Position numbers and translations under genes: made by a program
Part shown: piece after piece, positions 18,401 to 26,463 of the stretch
Layout: each line of letters begins with the position of its first letter
Position numbering within the stretch: position 1 is the stretch's first letter
The notes under the pieces: generated by a model
What the model was told of the DNA's origin: nothing
The model's input: only the letters and a program-made list of their open reading frames with translations
Databases searched by the model: none
From: Bacteroides faecium
Lineage (GTDB): Bacteria > Bacteroidota > Bacteroidia > Bacteroidales > Bacteroidaceae
Assembly: GCF_012113595.1 (NCBI RefSeq)
Contig: NZ_CP050831.1
Location: forward strand, 1,860,001-1,924,000
DNA: 64,000 bases
Reading direction: 5' to 3'

Positions 18401-18594
18401 GCCACATTGATAGAGTAGTTACCATCCATGTTCGTGATGGTTCCTTCATTCGTAGTACCTTTTACTGAAACTGTAACGCCCGGCAGTGAGAATCCGTCTT
18501 CTGCGGAAGTGACCTGACCTGTGACCCGAAGGGCTTGGGCGAAAGAGATTTGTCCTAGCAGCACGCTGCAAAAAATAAGAATAACTCTTTTCAT
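15499..18594 (-). CDS. susC: SusC/RagA-family TonB-dependent outer-membrane transporter
   Basis: A 1031-residue outer-membrane protein with a signal peptide (to FAQA at about 21). A carboxypeptidase-regulatory-like beta domain covers about 24-100, the TonB box region and plug about 105-235 (VVAIGYGTMKKSDLTGSV, then YVVDGVIVDN and GSRGANGVILVTTKKG), and a 22-strand barrel follows to the aromatic end (MLGANINF). It imports oligosaccharides by TonB-driven transport together with the SusD partner. It is the first gene of the operon and lies divergent from the regulator. The symbol is used for the family; the substrate is inferred from the GH genes as beta-1,3-glucan oligomers. Confidence 0.96.
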   Translation of the reverse strand: MKRVILIFCSVLLGQISFAQALRVTGQVTSAEDGFSLPGVTVSVKGTTNEGTITNMDGNYSINVAKGKTLVFTYVGCKKHEVTVQKGGAMNIVLQPDAQMLDEVVAIGYGTMKKSDLTGSVASVKADQLQKTPAAGLDQALQGRAAGVTVNANSGQPGAAAEVRIRGIGTVNNSAPIYVVDGVIVDNITYLSPSDIESTEILKDASATAIYGSRGANGVILVTTKKGGKDGKAVVSLNVYAGIQNRWNKLDLMGSQEFAETLINMNNVKSEMNFYEKNGFNKWLRAYRLGDSEYYPTKLDYSTIETDWQDEVFQKNALVQNYHVSVDGGNEKSSYSISGSYFTQEGTIMGSDYARVTLRANSSHQVKSWLKIGENLSFMSSHGRNAMNNNSSPGASVLSAAIAMAPWDPTHYPDGSVNKNGKDLSGQISAASNFKNVVNPYSMVYTSEPSDKTERWVGDLYLELTPIKGLTFRSDVSLDLTNTRSKLYKSKYEYSSYDKAEKNFISSSMARYSNIGVENTLTYTREIKKHSFSAMVGQTMEEYNYYSIGGAGSSILNPKETNWYLSQATEDQTKASDSASRSRRFSMLGRLHYSYNSRYLITVNFRADASSKFPENLWGYFPSTALAWRISEENWMKDITWLDNLKVRVGWGRIGNDKIGDDSFILKMMNTGPTFVDYVLGREQALANGATILTYVNSGGKWETTEQWNAGVDFGLFNNKLSGTVDLFLRDTKEMLLGVKAPAHVGNRYDATANVGTVRNKGIEISLNHQNRIGQVNYSVAGNVSFINNKLTALNGGEKVYGDRTISDEGLPLYTFWGYQYEGIYRTDQEALDHLYSYKDEPNSISYHAGDARYKDLNGDGKIDNDDKTDLGNPFPWLTYGLNLGADWKGIDLQLFFQGVYGNKIFNAVRLRTEGTGNEATLSTTMHNVWSKSNPEGDIPNPYGSSTNKENSSRLIENGAYLRLKNLQIGYTLPTAIVRKAGLSRCRIYLSANNLFTVTPYTGYDPEVGGGVDYGNYPQSRTFMLGANINF

Positions 18595-18660
18595 GGTATT
18601 AATTTTAAGTGTAACTCAAATTTGCAATCGGAATCAATTCATTGTCTTGTTCCGACGTTG

Positions 18661-18668
18661 CAAAGATA
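18661..18668 (-). promoter_or_regulatory. Candidate -7 element of the susC operon
   Basis: TATCTTTG on the minus strand matches TAnnTTTG, 66 bp before the susC start. No clear -33 element is seen, as expected for an activator-dependent promoter. The 315-bp gap between susC and the regulator holds only these two divergent promoters as far as I can see. Confidence 0.45.
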
Positions 18669-18854
18669 TGCCTGTTCAATCCTGAATTCCTCGTATTTTG
18701 TTTCACAAGAACTCAACATTACCCAATTATTAATTCTATAAAAACTCAACAAGAAATATATAAGCTGTTGAAAATCAGTAATTATATTAAAATGGATAAA
18801 CTATATGAGCTAAAAATGCCTTGTCGGATAAACCCTACAAACCAACAATTTCAT

Positions 18855-18862
18855 TATCTTTG
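18855..18862 (+). promoter_or_regulatory. Candidate -7 element of the regulator gene
   Basis: TATCTTTG on the plus strand, 47 bp before the start codon at 18910; the -33 element is not clear. Confidence 0.45.
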
Positions 18863-18909
18863 CAATCGACCGGAGTCTAAAAATGATCTAGCCATTAAAG
18901 AGTAATATT

Positions 18910-21771
18910 ATGAGAACGTTCTTATTGATTCTATTATTTTTATTTGTCCATAATTCTGTTTATTCTATTTATCCGATAGTGCGCAATTTCAGTAAGACGC
19001 ATTATAAATCCGGTACGCAGAATTGGGATATTGTGCAGAATCCGGGTGGTTGTATTTACTTTGCTAATAATAATGGAGTGCTGGAATTTGACGGTAAGGA
19101 TTGGGCAACCTATCCTATTGCCAATTATACCAATGTACGTTCTGTATTTTATGATAACGATTCCAAACGCCTGTATGCCGGAGCATTTAATGAGTTCGGA
19201 TATTATCAGTTGGAAAATAATGGTGGAGTAGTCTATCAATCTCTGATACGGGCATTTGATTCTATAAAAGATATCTCCGAAATATGGAAAATCTATAAGA
19301 TTGAACATTCATTCTACTTGCAGAGCAACCGCGATGTATATAAATATAATACGGATACGGTTCAAACCTATCATTTCAATCACAAAATAGACTGCTCGGC
19401 AGTCGTGCATAATTCTCTCCTGGTGTCGAACCGTGAAGAAGGACCGATGATTCTAACCGGCAATTCATTTATGTCTTTACCTTATACTGATGAATTGATA
19501 GGCAAAAAGGTATGTGCTATTTTACCTTATGAAAAGAACAAAATGTTGTTTGTCACTGATTTTCACGGAGTCTATCTGTATGACGGGAAACATCTGGAAC
19601 CTTTGCCGTTGGATATCGACCCTTTTATAAAGCAGAGCCAGGTCTTTTGCGCAGCTACCGATGGCAAGTCGATAGCTTTCGGAACAGTGGCCAACGGGCT
19701 TTTCGTGAAAAATCTCTCCGACAATTCAACGTTGCATGTGAATACATTTTCCGGTATGCAGAATAATACCGTATTAAGTGTGGGATTCGACCGTTCAGGC
19801 AATCTTTGGTTAGGATTGGATAAAGGCATTGACTATGTTATTATTAATACGCCCGAATTCTCCCTGTTTGGTTCCGAGAATCTATACGGTTCCGGTTATG
19901 CTTCGCTGGTTTATAAGGACAAACTGTATCTGGGTACGAACCAGGGACTTTATTATATGGATTATCCTCTTAATAATCAGCAACAAACAGTCAAATCCGT
20001 GCAAGATATGAAGGGGCAGGTGTGGTATCTGGCGGAAATAGATAATACATTGTTCTGTGGACACGACAGGGGTGTTTTTATAATTACAGGCGACCGTGCG
20101 GAACGTATTCCGCAGGTAAATGGGACTTGGAAACTGGTACGGATGAAGAATCGTCCGGATTATATCCTGGGATGCTCTTATGATGGGCTTTTCTTTCTGC
20201 ATAAGCATGGCGGGCGCTGGGAGTTTTCTCATTATCTGAAAGGCTTTAAAGAATCGAGCGGCATGTTTGCAGAAGACAATGACGGCACGATATGGATGAC
20301 TCATTGGATGAAAGGACTTTTTCGTTTGACCTTGGACGCTCAAGCAGATTCCGTGTTGAATGTTGAGTATTTTGCTGAAGATAGAGGGTTCCCGACTAGC
20401 CGTAATAATCTGGTGAATCAGTTTAGAAACCGCATCGTATTTTCTTCTGATGCAGGATTTTATAAGTTCGACCTTACTCGTAATAAGGCAGTCTTGTTTG
20501 ATAAATTGAATAAATATTTTGCAACTCTGCCTGCTGCCGCCCATTTATATGAATCTCCCTATGGCGATCTCTTCTTCATGTCCGGTACGTTGCAGGCGGT
20601 CGCTTTCCGGAATTCTGACCATACCTATACGCTGGATTCCATTTCATTGAATTTCTTGCAGGACAAACGTATATTCGGTTTTGAAAATATAAACTGTATT
20701 GACAGGAATCATCTTCTGTTCAGCACCGAGAATGGTTTCTCCTGGATTAATCTGGATAAGGTACGGACGAATGAAAAGAAACAGGGTAATAGCGTGTTTA
20801 TCAAGAATATCTATCTCACCAATAACAATAAAGACTCTCTGATATACGGTTCCAGAGGTACTATCGAACAACCGTTCGTGATAAAACTTCCTTTTAAATA
20901 TAATTCATTGCGCTTTGAATTTGTAGTTCCCGAATTTGAGAAGGAAGGTGCTGTGGAGTACAGTTATTTCCTTGAAGATTATGATAAGGAGTGGTCTTCT
21001 TATTCAATGACTAATATGAAAGAATATACTAAGTTGCCGCAAGGGAGCTATACCTTTCATGTACGTGCCAAGAATAAGTTTCGACCGGGAATGTCGGAAA
21101 CTACCTGTCATTTTGAAGTGTTGCCCCCGTGGTATCTGAGTTCGGTGGCGTATTACGCATATTTTATCTTATTTTCTATGCTCGTCTGGCTGTTGGTACG
21201 CTTTGATAAAATGCGTTCCCGATTGAAAGAAGCAGAAGTGGAATTTCGTAAAGAAGAAGAAATGCGGGAGCAGCAACTGCGGTTCGAAGAAGACGCGCGC
21301 AAGCGTGAACAGGAAATCGTCATGCTGAAGAATCAAACATTGGAATATAACCTGCGGCACAAATCTCAGGATTTGGCTACTTCTACGATGAACCTCATTC
21401 GTAAAAATGAAATCCTGCTCAAGATAAAAGAAGACTTGGACAAACTTTATACATATGTGCCCGGTAGGGAAGACGAAGCAAAAATGACGAAGGTGTTGGG
21501 TAAAATACAAAAGGATATCCGGGAGAATATCGAGCATAATTTCGACATGGTTTATGAAGACTACCTGAAGCGGCTTGGCGAACGTTTTCCGCAATTGACG
21601 GTAGGAGATAAGCGGCTCTGTGCTTACCTGAAGATGGATTTATGTTCGAAAGATATTGCTCCGTTGCTGAACATGTCCGTTCGTAGTGTAGAGATGGCGC
21701 GCTATCGTCTGCGGAAGAAGATGGAACTGAGCCGTGATGTTAACCTGACGGATTTTCTTCAGCATTTTTAA
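18910..21771 (+). CDS. Membrane-bound one-component regulator: propeller sensor, Y_Y_Y domain, HTH
   Basis: A 953-residue protein. After a signal peptide (to about 19) comes a large periplasmic sensor of two-component-regulator-propeller repeats (for example GNLWLGLDKGI and DGTIWMTHWMKGLFRL), then a Y_Y_Y domain at about 655-735 (VEYSYFLEDYDKEWSSYS). A single membrane helix lies at 741-765, followed by a long charged coiled coil (about 770-850) and a LuxR/GerE-like helix-turn-helix at about 895-935 (DIAPLLNMSVRSVEMARYRL). There is no histidine kinase or receiver domain, so it differs from the hybrid two-component systems of most such loci and should act directly on DNA from the membrane. It is divergent from susC and is the likely activator of that operon. 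Confidence 0.85.
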   Translation: MRTFLLILLFLFVHNSVYSIYPIVRNFSKTHYKSGTQNWDIVQNPGGCIYFANNNGVLEFDGKDWATYPIANYTNVRSVFYDNDSKRLYAGAFNEFGYYQLENNGGVVYQSLIRAFDSIKDISEIWKIYKIEHSFYLQSNRDVYKYNTDTVQTYHFNHKIDCSAVVHNSLLVSNREEGPMILTGNSFMSLPYTDELIGKKVCAILPYEKNKMLFVTDFHGVYLYDGKHLEPLPLDIDPFIKQSQVFCAATDGKSIAFGTVANGLFVKNLSDNSTLHVNTFSGMQNNTVLSVGFDRSGNLWLGLDKGIDYVIINTPEFSLFGSENLYGSGYASLVYKDKLYLGTNQGLYYMDYPLNNQQQTVKSVQDMKGQVWYLAEIDNTLFCGHDRGVFIITGDRAERIPQVNGTWKLVRMKNRPDYILGCSYDGLFFLHKHGGRWEFSHYLKGFKESSGMFAEDNDGTIWMTHWMKGLFRLTLDAQADSVLNVEYFAEDRGFPTSRNNLVNQFRNRIVFSSDAGFYKFDLTRNKAVLFDKLNKYFATLPAAAHLYESPYGDLFFMSGTLQAVAFRNSDHTYTLDSISLNFLQDKRIFGFENINCIDRNHLLFSTENGFSWINLDKVRTNEKKQGNSVFIKNIYLTNNNKDSLIYGSRGTIEQPFVIKLPFKYNSLRFEFVVPEFEKEGAVEYSYFLEDYDKEWSSYSMTNMKEYTKLPQGSYTFHVRAKNKFRPGMSETTCHFEVLPPWYLSSVAYYAYFILFSMLVWLLVRFDKMRSRLKEAEVEFRKEEEMREQQLRFEEDARKREQEIVMLKNQTLEYNLRHKSQDLATSTMNLIRKNEILLKIKEDLDKLYTYVPGREDEAKMTKVLGKIQKDIRENIEHNFDMVYEDYLKRLGERFPQLTVGDKRLCAYLKMDLCSKDIAPLLNMSVRSVEMARYRLRKKMELSRDVNLTDFLQHF

Positions 21772-21820
21772 TGACGGTTCATGCTTGGGACTAATCACTG
21801 ATACTGTGCAGGCAAAAGAA

Positions 21821-21859
21821 AAACGCCGACCGAAGGATTCTCCTTCGCCGTCGGCGTTT
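21821..21859. terminator. Bidirectional terminator between the regulator and gyrB
   Basis: A strong 17-bp GC-rich stem (21821-21837 with 21841-21859, two-base bulge at 21848-21849) with A and T runs on its flanks, between convergent genes. Confidence 0.8.
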
Positions 21860-21906
21860 CCTCGTTGTAAGATGTGAGGTTGGTTTATAAAAACGTAATA
21901 TAATAA

Positions 21907-23865
21907 TTATGCATCGATATTTGCATACGTTGCATTCTCTTCAATAAATTCGCGGCGCGGCCCTACGTCTTCACCCATCAACATGGAGAATACATAATCG
22001 GCTTCTGCTGCGTTGTCGATATTTACCTGTTTCAGCATACGGTTTTCGGGGTCCATAGTCGTTTCCCACAATTGCTGGGCGTTCATTTCACCCAAACCTT
22101 TGTAGCGTTGGGTATGAATAGCGTTTTCCGAACCGCCACCATACGTGTCGATAAACTTCTGGCGTTGGGCATCTGTCCAGCAATACTCTTCAACTTTACC
22201 CTTCTTGCAGAGATAGAGCGGCGGAGTAGCAATGTACAGATAACCGTTCTGAATAATCTGCGGCATATAGCGGAAGAAGAACGTCATAATCAATGTGTCG
22301 ATGTGAGAACCATCGACGTCGGCATCGGTCATGATGATAATCTTGTGATAGCGAAGTTTTGCAATGTTCGCTTCTTTGCTATCCTCTTCAGTTCCGATAG
22401 TGACGCCTAGAGCTGTATAGATATTGCGGATTTCATCGCTTTCCAAAGCCTTGTGATACATTGCCTTTTCTACGTTCAGAATCTTACCGCGCAACGGAAG
22501 GATAGCCTGAAACATACGGTTACGTCCCTGCTTGGCAGTACCACCTGCCGAGTCACCCTCGACGAGGAACAACTCGCACTTGGTTGCGTCCTTATCCGAA
22601 CAGTCCGCCAGCTTACCCGGCAAACCGCCACCTGACATCGGAGACTTGCGTTGCACCATTTCACGGGCTTTTCTGGCAGCGTGACGTGCAGTAGCGGCCA
22701 GAATCACCTTGTCAACGATTATCTTCGCTTCTTTCGGATGTTCTTCCAGATAATATGCTAAGACTTCACCTACTGCCTGATCCACAGCACCCATCACTTC
22801 GTTGTTACCCAACTTAGTCTTAGTCTGTCCTTCAAACTGCGGTTCAGCTACTTTTACAGAAATAACGGCAGTCAGACCTTCGCGGAAGTCATCTCCTGAG
22901 ATTTCCACTTTTACCTTTTCCAGCATCTTGCTGTCTTCGGCATATTTCTTCAGCGTACGAGTCAGTGCACGGCGGAAACCTGCCAGATGCGTACCACCTT
23001 CTATCGTGTTGATATTGTTAACGTACGAGTGAACGTTTTCAGAGAATCCTGTATTGTACATGATAGCCACTTCGATAGGAATTCCCTGTTTCTCTGTGCT
23101 CAAATAGATAACGTCATTAATCAAGTGTTCACGTGAAGACTCAATGAAACGTACGAATTCTCTCAAACCTTCTTCCGAGTAGAACTGTTCGCTCTTGAAG
23201 CTGCCGTCCTCATTTACTACCCGGCGGTCAGTCAGGGAGATAGCGAGACCTGCATTCAAATAAGCCAGCTCACGTAGGCGTGAAGCCAGAATCTTGTAAT
23301 CATATACAGTTTCCGTGAAAATCGTGTTGTCCGGCCAGAACTGTTGACGGGTTCCCGTGATTTCGGCAGTACCGACCTCTTTTACAGAGTAAAGCGGTTT
23401 ACCTATTTCGTACTCCTGCTGATAAATTTTGCCACCGCGGAATACTTGCGTTGTCATGTGAGTAGACAGTGCGTTCACACAAGACATACCTACACCGTGC
23501 AAACCGCCGGAAACTTTATACGATCCTTTGTCGAATTTACCGCCGGCATGCAGTACGGTCATGGCAACTTCCAGGGCCGACTTCTTTTCTTTTTCGTGGT
23601 AGTCAACCGGAATACCGCGTCCGTTGTCCTGTACTGTGATTGAATTGTCTTCGTTGATTGTCACTTCGATATGGTCGCAATAGCCGGCCAATGCTTCGTC
23701 GATAGAGTTGTCAACGATTTCGTATACCAAGTGGTGAAGTCCCTTTACGCTGATGTCACCGATGTACATCGCAGGGCGTTTTCTTACTGCTTCAAGACCT
23801 TCCAATACTTGGATACTATCCGCAGAATAAGACCCGTTATTGGGAGTGATTTGTTCTTCGCTCAT
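21907..23865 (-). CDS. gyrB: DNA gyrase subunit B
   Basis: A 652-residue ATPase subunit of gyrase. The GHKL ATP site shows DNSIDEALAGYCD, DNGRGIPV and the lid GGLHGVGMS in the N-terminal 130 residues. The transducer follows to about 400. The TOPRIM part has EGDSAGG and DADVDGSHI, and the C-terminal QRYKGLGEMN motif is present. It lacks the roughly 165-residue insert of enterobacterial GyrB, as is usual outside that group. TOPRIM spacing and IPVDYHEKEKKSALE fit GyrB rather than ParE, although ParE is the main alternative. It is alone on its strand, with a TATATTTG element upstream. Confidence 0.93.
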   Translation of the reverse strand: MSEEQITPNNGSYSADSIQVLEGLEAVRKRPAMYIGDISVKGLHHLVYEIVDNSIDEALAGYCDHIEVTINEDNSITVQDNGRGIPVDYHEKEKKSALEVAMTVLHAGGKFDKGSYKVSGGLHGVGMSCVNALSTHMTTQVFRGGKIYQQEYEIGKPLYSVKEVGTAEITGTRQQFWPDNTIFTETVYDYKILASRLRELAYLNAGLAISLTDRRVVNEDGSFKSEQFYSEEGLREFVRFIESSREHLINDVIYLSTEKQGIPIEVAIMYNTGFSENVHSYVNNINTIEGGTHLAGFRRALTRTLKKYAEDSKMLEKVKVEISGDDFREGLTAVISVKVAEPQFEGQTKTKLGNNEVMGAVDQAVGEVLAYYLEEHPKEAKIIVDKVILAATARHAARKAREMVQRKSPMSGGGLPGKLADCSDKDATKCELFLVEGDSAGGTAKQGRNRMFQAILPLRGKILNVEKAMYHKALESDEIRNIYTALGVTIGTEEDSKEANIAKLRYHKIIIMTDADVDGSHIDTLIMTFFFRYMPQIIQNGYLYIATPPLYLCKKGKVEEYCWTDAQRQKFIDTYGGGSENAIHTQRYKGLGEMNAQQLWETTMDPENRMLKQVNIDNAAEADYVFSMLMGEDVGPRREFIEENATYANIDA

Positions 23866-23893
23866 AATTGCCTTTCTAACTTTAATAACAGAG

Positions 23894-23901
23894 CAAATAT
23901 A
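23894..23901 (-). promoter_or_regulatory. Candidate -7 element of gyrB
   Basis: TATATTTG on the minus strand, 29 bp before the gyrB start; -33 element not evident. Confidence 0.45.
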
Positions 23902-24007
23902 GTGAAAATTGTCGACTTGGCGAAGAATAAATGGTGAAAAATGACGAATGAAAGTGGATTCTCTGCTTTCTTAACAGAACTGATATTCAGGTGTTTGTAA
24001 ACAAGAA

Positions 24008-24032
24008 AGGCCGAACTTTTAAAGTTCAGCCT
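24008..24032 (-). terminator. Probable terminator after rpsT
   Basis: A short stem (6 bp plus 4 bp around one mismatch) downstream of rpsT, with a T-rich stretch following on the minus strand. Confidence 0.5.
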
Positions 24033-24064
24033 GATGCTATAGTAGAATTGTTAAATTCTTATTA

Positions 24065-24319
24065 TTAAGCGAGCTTGTTGATATAAAGAGCCAACTTAGA
24101 TTTCAGATTGCTAGCTTTATTCTTGTGAATCACATTTGTTTTAGCTAACTTATCCAACATCTTTGTAATGCCCGGATACATTGCAACTGCTTCTGCTTTG
24201 TCAGTAGTTGCGCGAAGCTTTCTAACAGCGTTTCTCATGGTCTTGCCATAATATCTGTTGTGAAGTCTTCTTGTCTCTTCTTGTCTGATTCTTTTCAGTG
24301 ATGATTTATGATTTGCCAT
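24065..24319 (-). CDS. rpsT: Small ribosomal subunit protein bS20
   Basis: An 84-residue basic protein that binds 16S rRNA and helps early assembly of the 30S subunit. It begins MANHKSSLKRIRQEETRRLHN-like and has the family's lysine/arginine-rich three-helix pattern (TMRNAVRKL, GITKMLDKLAKTNVIHKNKASNLKSKLA). Length and start are typical. It lies 43 bp downstream of tRNA-Glu on the same strand and may share its promoter. Confidence 0.97.
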   Translation of the reverse strand: MANHKSSLKRIRQEETRRLHNRYYGKTMRNAVRKLRATTDKAEAVAMYPGITKMLDKLAKTNVIHKNKASNLKSKLALYINKLA

Positions 24320-24362
24320 CTCGACTAATCTGTTTTTTTAGTTCTTTTATTCTTTTAACTTG

Positions 24363-24434
24363 TAGCCCGTGGGGGAGTCGAACCCCCCTTTCAAGAATGA
24401 AAATCTTGCGTCCTAACCGATAGACGAACGGGCC
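24363..24434 (-). tRNA. tRNA-Glu (anticodon TTC)
   Basis: A 72-nt cloverleaf on the minus strand: the acceptor GGCCCGT pairs with ACGGGCT (with one G-U at the first pair). The anticodon stem CAAGA/TCTTG closes a loop with TTC, and the T arm is GGGGG-TTCGACT-CCCCC. The CCA is not encoded. It lies upstream of rpsT. Confidence 0.95.
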
Positions 24435-24497
24435 ATCCTATTGTTGCATTTCTGCTTTTGCTTTCTCGAAGCTGTGTTTGTTTCTCGATTGCGGATG

Positions 24498-24528
24498 CAA
24501 AGGTAGGAACTTTTTTTAAACTGACAAA
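24498..24528 (-). promoter_or_regulatory. Promoter of tRNA-Glu and possibly rpsT
   Basis: On the minus strand TTTG (24525-24528), a 19-bp spacer and TACCTTTG (24498-24505) match the full Bacteroides consensus (-33 TTTG, -7 TAnnTTTG). It lies 63 bp before the tRNA. Confidence 0.75.
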
Positions 24529-24698
24529 TAATTAGCGAAAAAAAATAGAAGAAAAATTCACTTTTCTTCTATTGCTACCTTGTTATGTGTTGATATTCAA
24601 TGAAATAAATACCTGCTTCATGAATGAAAAATTTTCTCTCTTCTATAAGAAAGCTGACGGACATGTTTTCACATATACCTTATTATATATAGAGAACA

Positions 24699-26438
24699 TT
24701 ATACTTCTTCTACTTTTACTAATTTCCAGCCTTTAAACACTAAAACGATACTCTTTAATTCTGTGGTTCCCTTATCTTGCAGAATCCATTCACTTGCTGC
24801 ATACTGTTTCAGTTGTGTTTTGGCATCGACTGTCAATTTCTCTATCTCCATATCGGTGGCATCACGTTTGGCATACTTAACTTCGATGCAGTAACTGTAC
24901 GCCATGTCGGGAAGTTGCAGCAAGCGGGGTTGCAGAAAAATATCCGCGTATCCTTTGTTGCTTTCGTATTCGGGGCGGGCGATATAGTAGCTGTTCAACC
25001 CCAGATAAGCGAGAATGAAAGCTTTCACGTGTGCTTCTCCTTCGATAAATTCCCGGATGCTGCTTTGATTGTCCAGCCGCTCGGCAATATGCTTGAAATA
25101 GGGTTCCCAATTACCCTCGTACGCCATATCATACATTAGGAAATTCAGCTTATCCACATTCAGGCTGAGGTCTGTCGCTTGTTGATAGATATCGATCATA
25201 TATCCATAGAGTTGCTCGCGCACAGTCTGGTTGGGAATGGAAAGTATATTCATCGGTCCTCGTGTCCCATGAATGGTGAGCATGCCGTAATAATAGAGCA
25301 GGCTCTTGAAATTCTCAGCCTTGATGATATCTTCGGCCGGGAAACTGTCGGCAATGATTCCGGTAGTAGTTCCTTTTTCCACTATTTCCTGAACGACACT
25401 TGCATTCTCTCCAAAAGTCTTGTCAACATGGATAAGGTGGCGTAGCTTGTTGTAGTCGGTGCGAATGTTGGCATCAAGCATATTGGCAGGAATGCGTTTG
25501 TTCAGCAAATAACGATTCATGAAATAAAGCACCATATCCGAGTTGTACATGGATGGTTCGTCCAATGACTCTGTGGAGAAACAATAATTGTCGTACCACG
25601 GTTTCATCATTTCTATCAATTCGTCTGTAGTATGTGGCAACACTGTACAGCTTTTGTAGTAATCTATAAGAGTACGTACTTCGTATTCATTGAACCCTAT
25701 CATGTTATTGAATGCGGAATTGCTGCTATAGTTATCTGCAATGTTGAATCCGCTGGTAAGATCGTCCATCGTTACAGGACTTACTCCGGTAAGGAAAATA
25801 CGTTCAATCACAGAGTTTGAATAGTCTTTCACTACTTTGAGAAATCCCCGAAAGAAGCCGTTGCCGTGTGTGATGCTACGATAGCGTTCGTTACCATAAT
25901 CTACCAGTATATTGTTGGCAAAGTTGTCATATTCATCAAGAATAAGGTATATTTTGTATCCCTTGTTTTGTGCGCTTTGGCACAATGAGCCCAATAAAGC
26001 GGCTCCCGTACTTAGCCCTCGTAGTTTCTCGACAGCTTCTTTTCCTAACAGATGAGCATATCTTTCCGCAAATCCATCCATTACTATTTTGCAATAGGTG
26101 TTGAATGTCTCTTCCAGTCGTTCCATATTGGCTGCCACGCTACTAAAATTGAGTGTCAAAACCAGATACTTATTACGGTAAGGCGTGGGATTCTTGCCAA
26201 TAGATAGTCCGCCAAAGATTTCTTCGAACTTATCCTTTTTATTGATATCGTAGTATAGTCCGAGCATATTCAGGAAAAGACTCTTTCCGAAACGACGGGG
26301 ACGGACAAAGAAGAAAAAACGACTTGTATTTTCTACTAAAGTAATATAGCGAGTTTTGTCTACATAGTAATAGTTATCACTGATAATAGACTCGAAGTTT
26401 GTCATTCCATAAGGTATTTTCTTTATTGCTGCATCCAT
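24699..26438 (-). CDS. AAA-ATPase-like / PD-(D/E)XK nuclease family protein, copy 1
   Basis: A 579-residue protein of the AAA-ATPase-like plus PDDEXK family (formerly DUF1703) common in Bacteroides. The N-terminal ATPase part has RPRRFGKSLFLNML (phosphate-binding GKS at 51-53) and a Walker B-like YLILDEYDNF at about 165-174. The C-terminal nuclease-like domain has GYADIF (Asp499) and CIEVKY (Glu519, Lys521), the D-ExK core. Function is unknown; such proteins are thought to be DNA-acting and are often multicopy. It is the downstream copy of a tandem pair, 25 bp after copy 2. Confidence 0.85.
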   Translation of the reverse strand: MDAAIKKIPYGMTNFESIISDNYYYVDKTRYITLVENTSRFFFFVRPRRFGKSLFLNMLGLYYDINKKDKFEEIFGGLSIGKNPTPYRNKYLVLTLNFSSVAANMERLEETFNTYCKIVMDGFAERYAHLLGKEAVEKLRGLSTGAALLGSLCQSAQNKGYKIYLILDEYDNFANNILVDYGNERYRSITHGNGFFRGFLKVVKDYSNSVIERIFLTGVSPVTMDDLTSGFNIADNYSSNSAFNNMIGFNEYEVRTLIDYYKSCTVLPHTTDELIEMMKPWYDNYCFSTESLDEPSMYNSDMVLYFMNRYLLNKRIPANMLDANIRTDYNKLRHLIHVDKTFGENASVVQEIVEKGTTTGIIADSFPAEDIIKAENFKSLLYYYGMLTIHGTRGPMNILSIPNQTVREQLYGYMIDIYQQATDLSLNVDKLNFLMYDMAYEGNWEPYFKHIAERLDNQSSIREFIEGEAHVKAFILAYLGLNSYYIARPEYESNKGYADIFLQPRLLQLPDMAYSYCIEVKYAKRDATDMEIEKLTVDAKTQLKQYAASEWILQDKGTTELKSIVLVFKGWKLVKVEEV

Positions 26439-26463
26439 AACCGCTTTATTTTTATTGAGAACA

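Noticed and set aside
18642..18905. 87-residue frame upstream of the glucan regulator
   Set aside because: It covers both divergent promoter elements and has the composition of AT-rich non-coding DNA.
18910..21771. Hybrid two-component system
   Set aside because: The propeller and Y_Y_Y sensor suggest it, but no histidine kinase, receiver or AraC domain follows; the end is a LuxR-like HTH.
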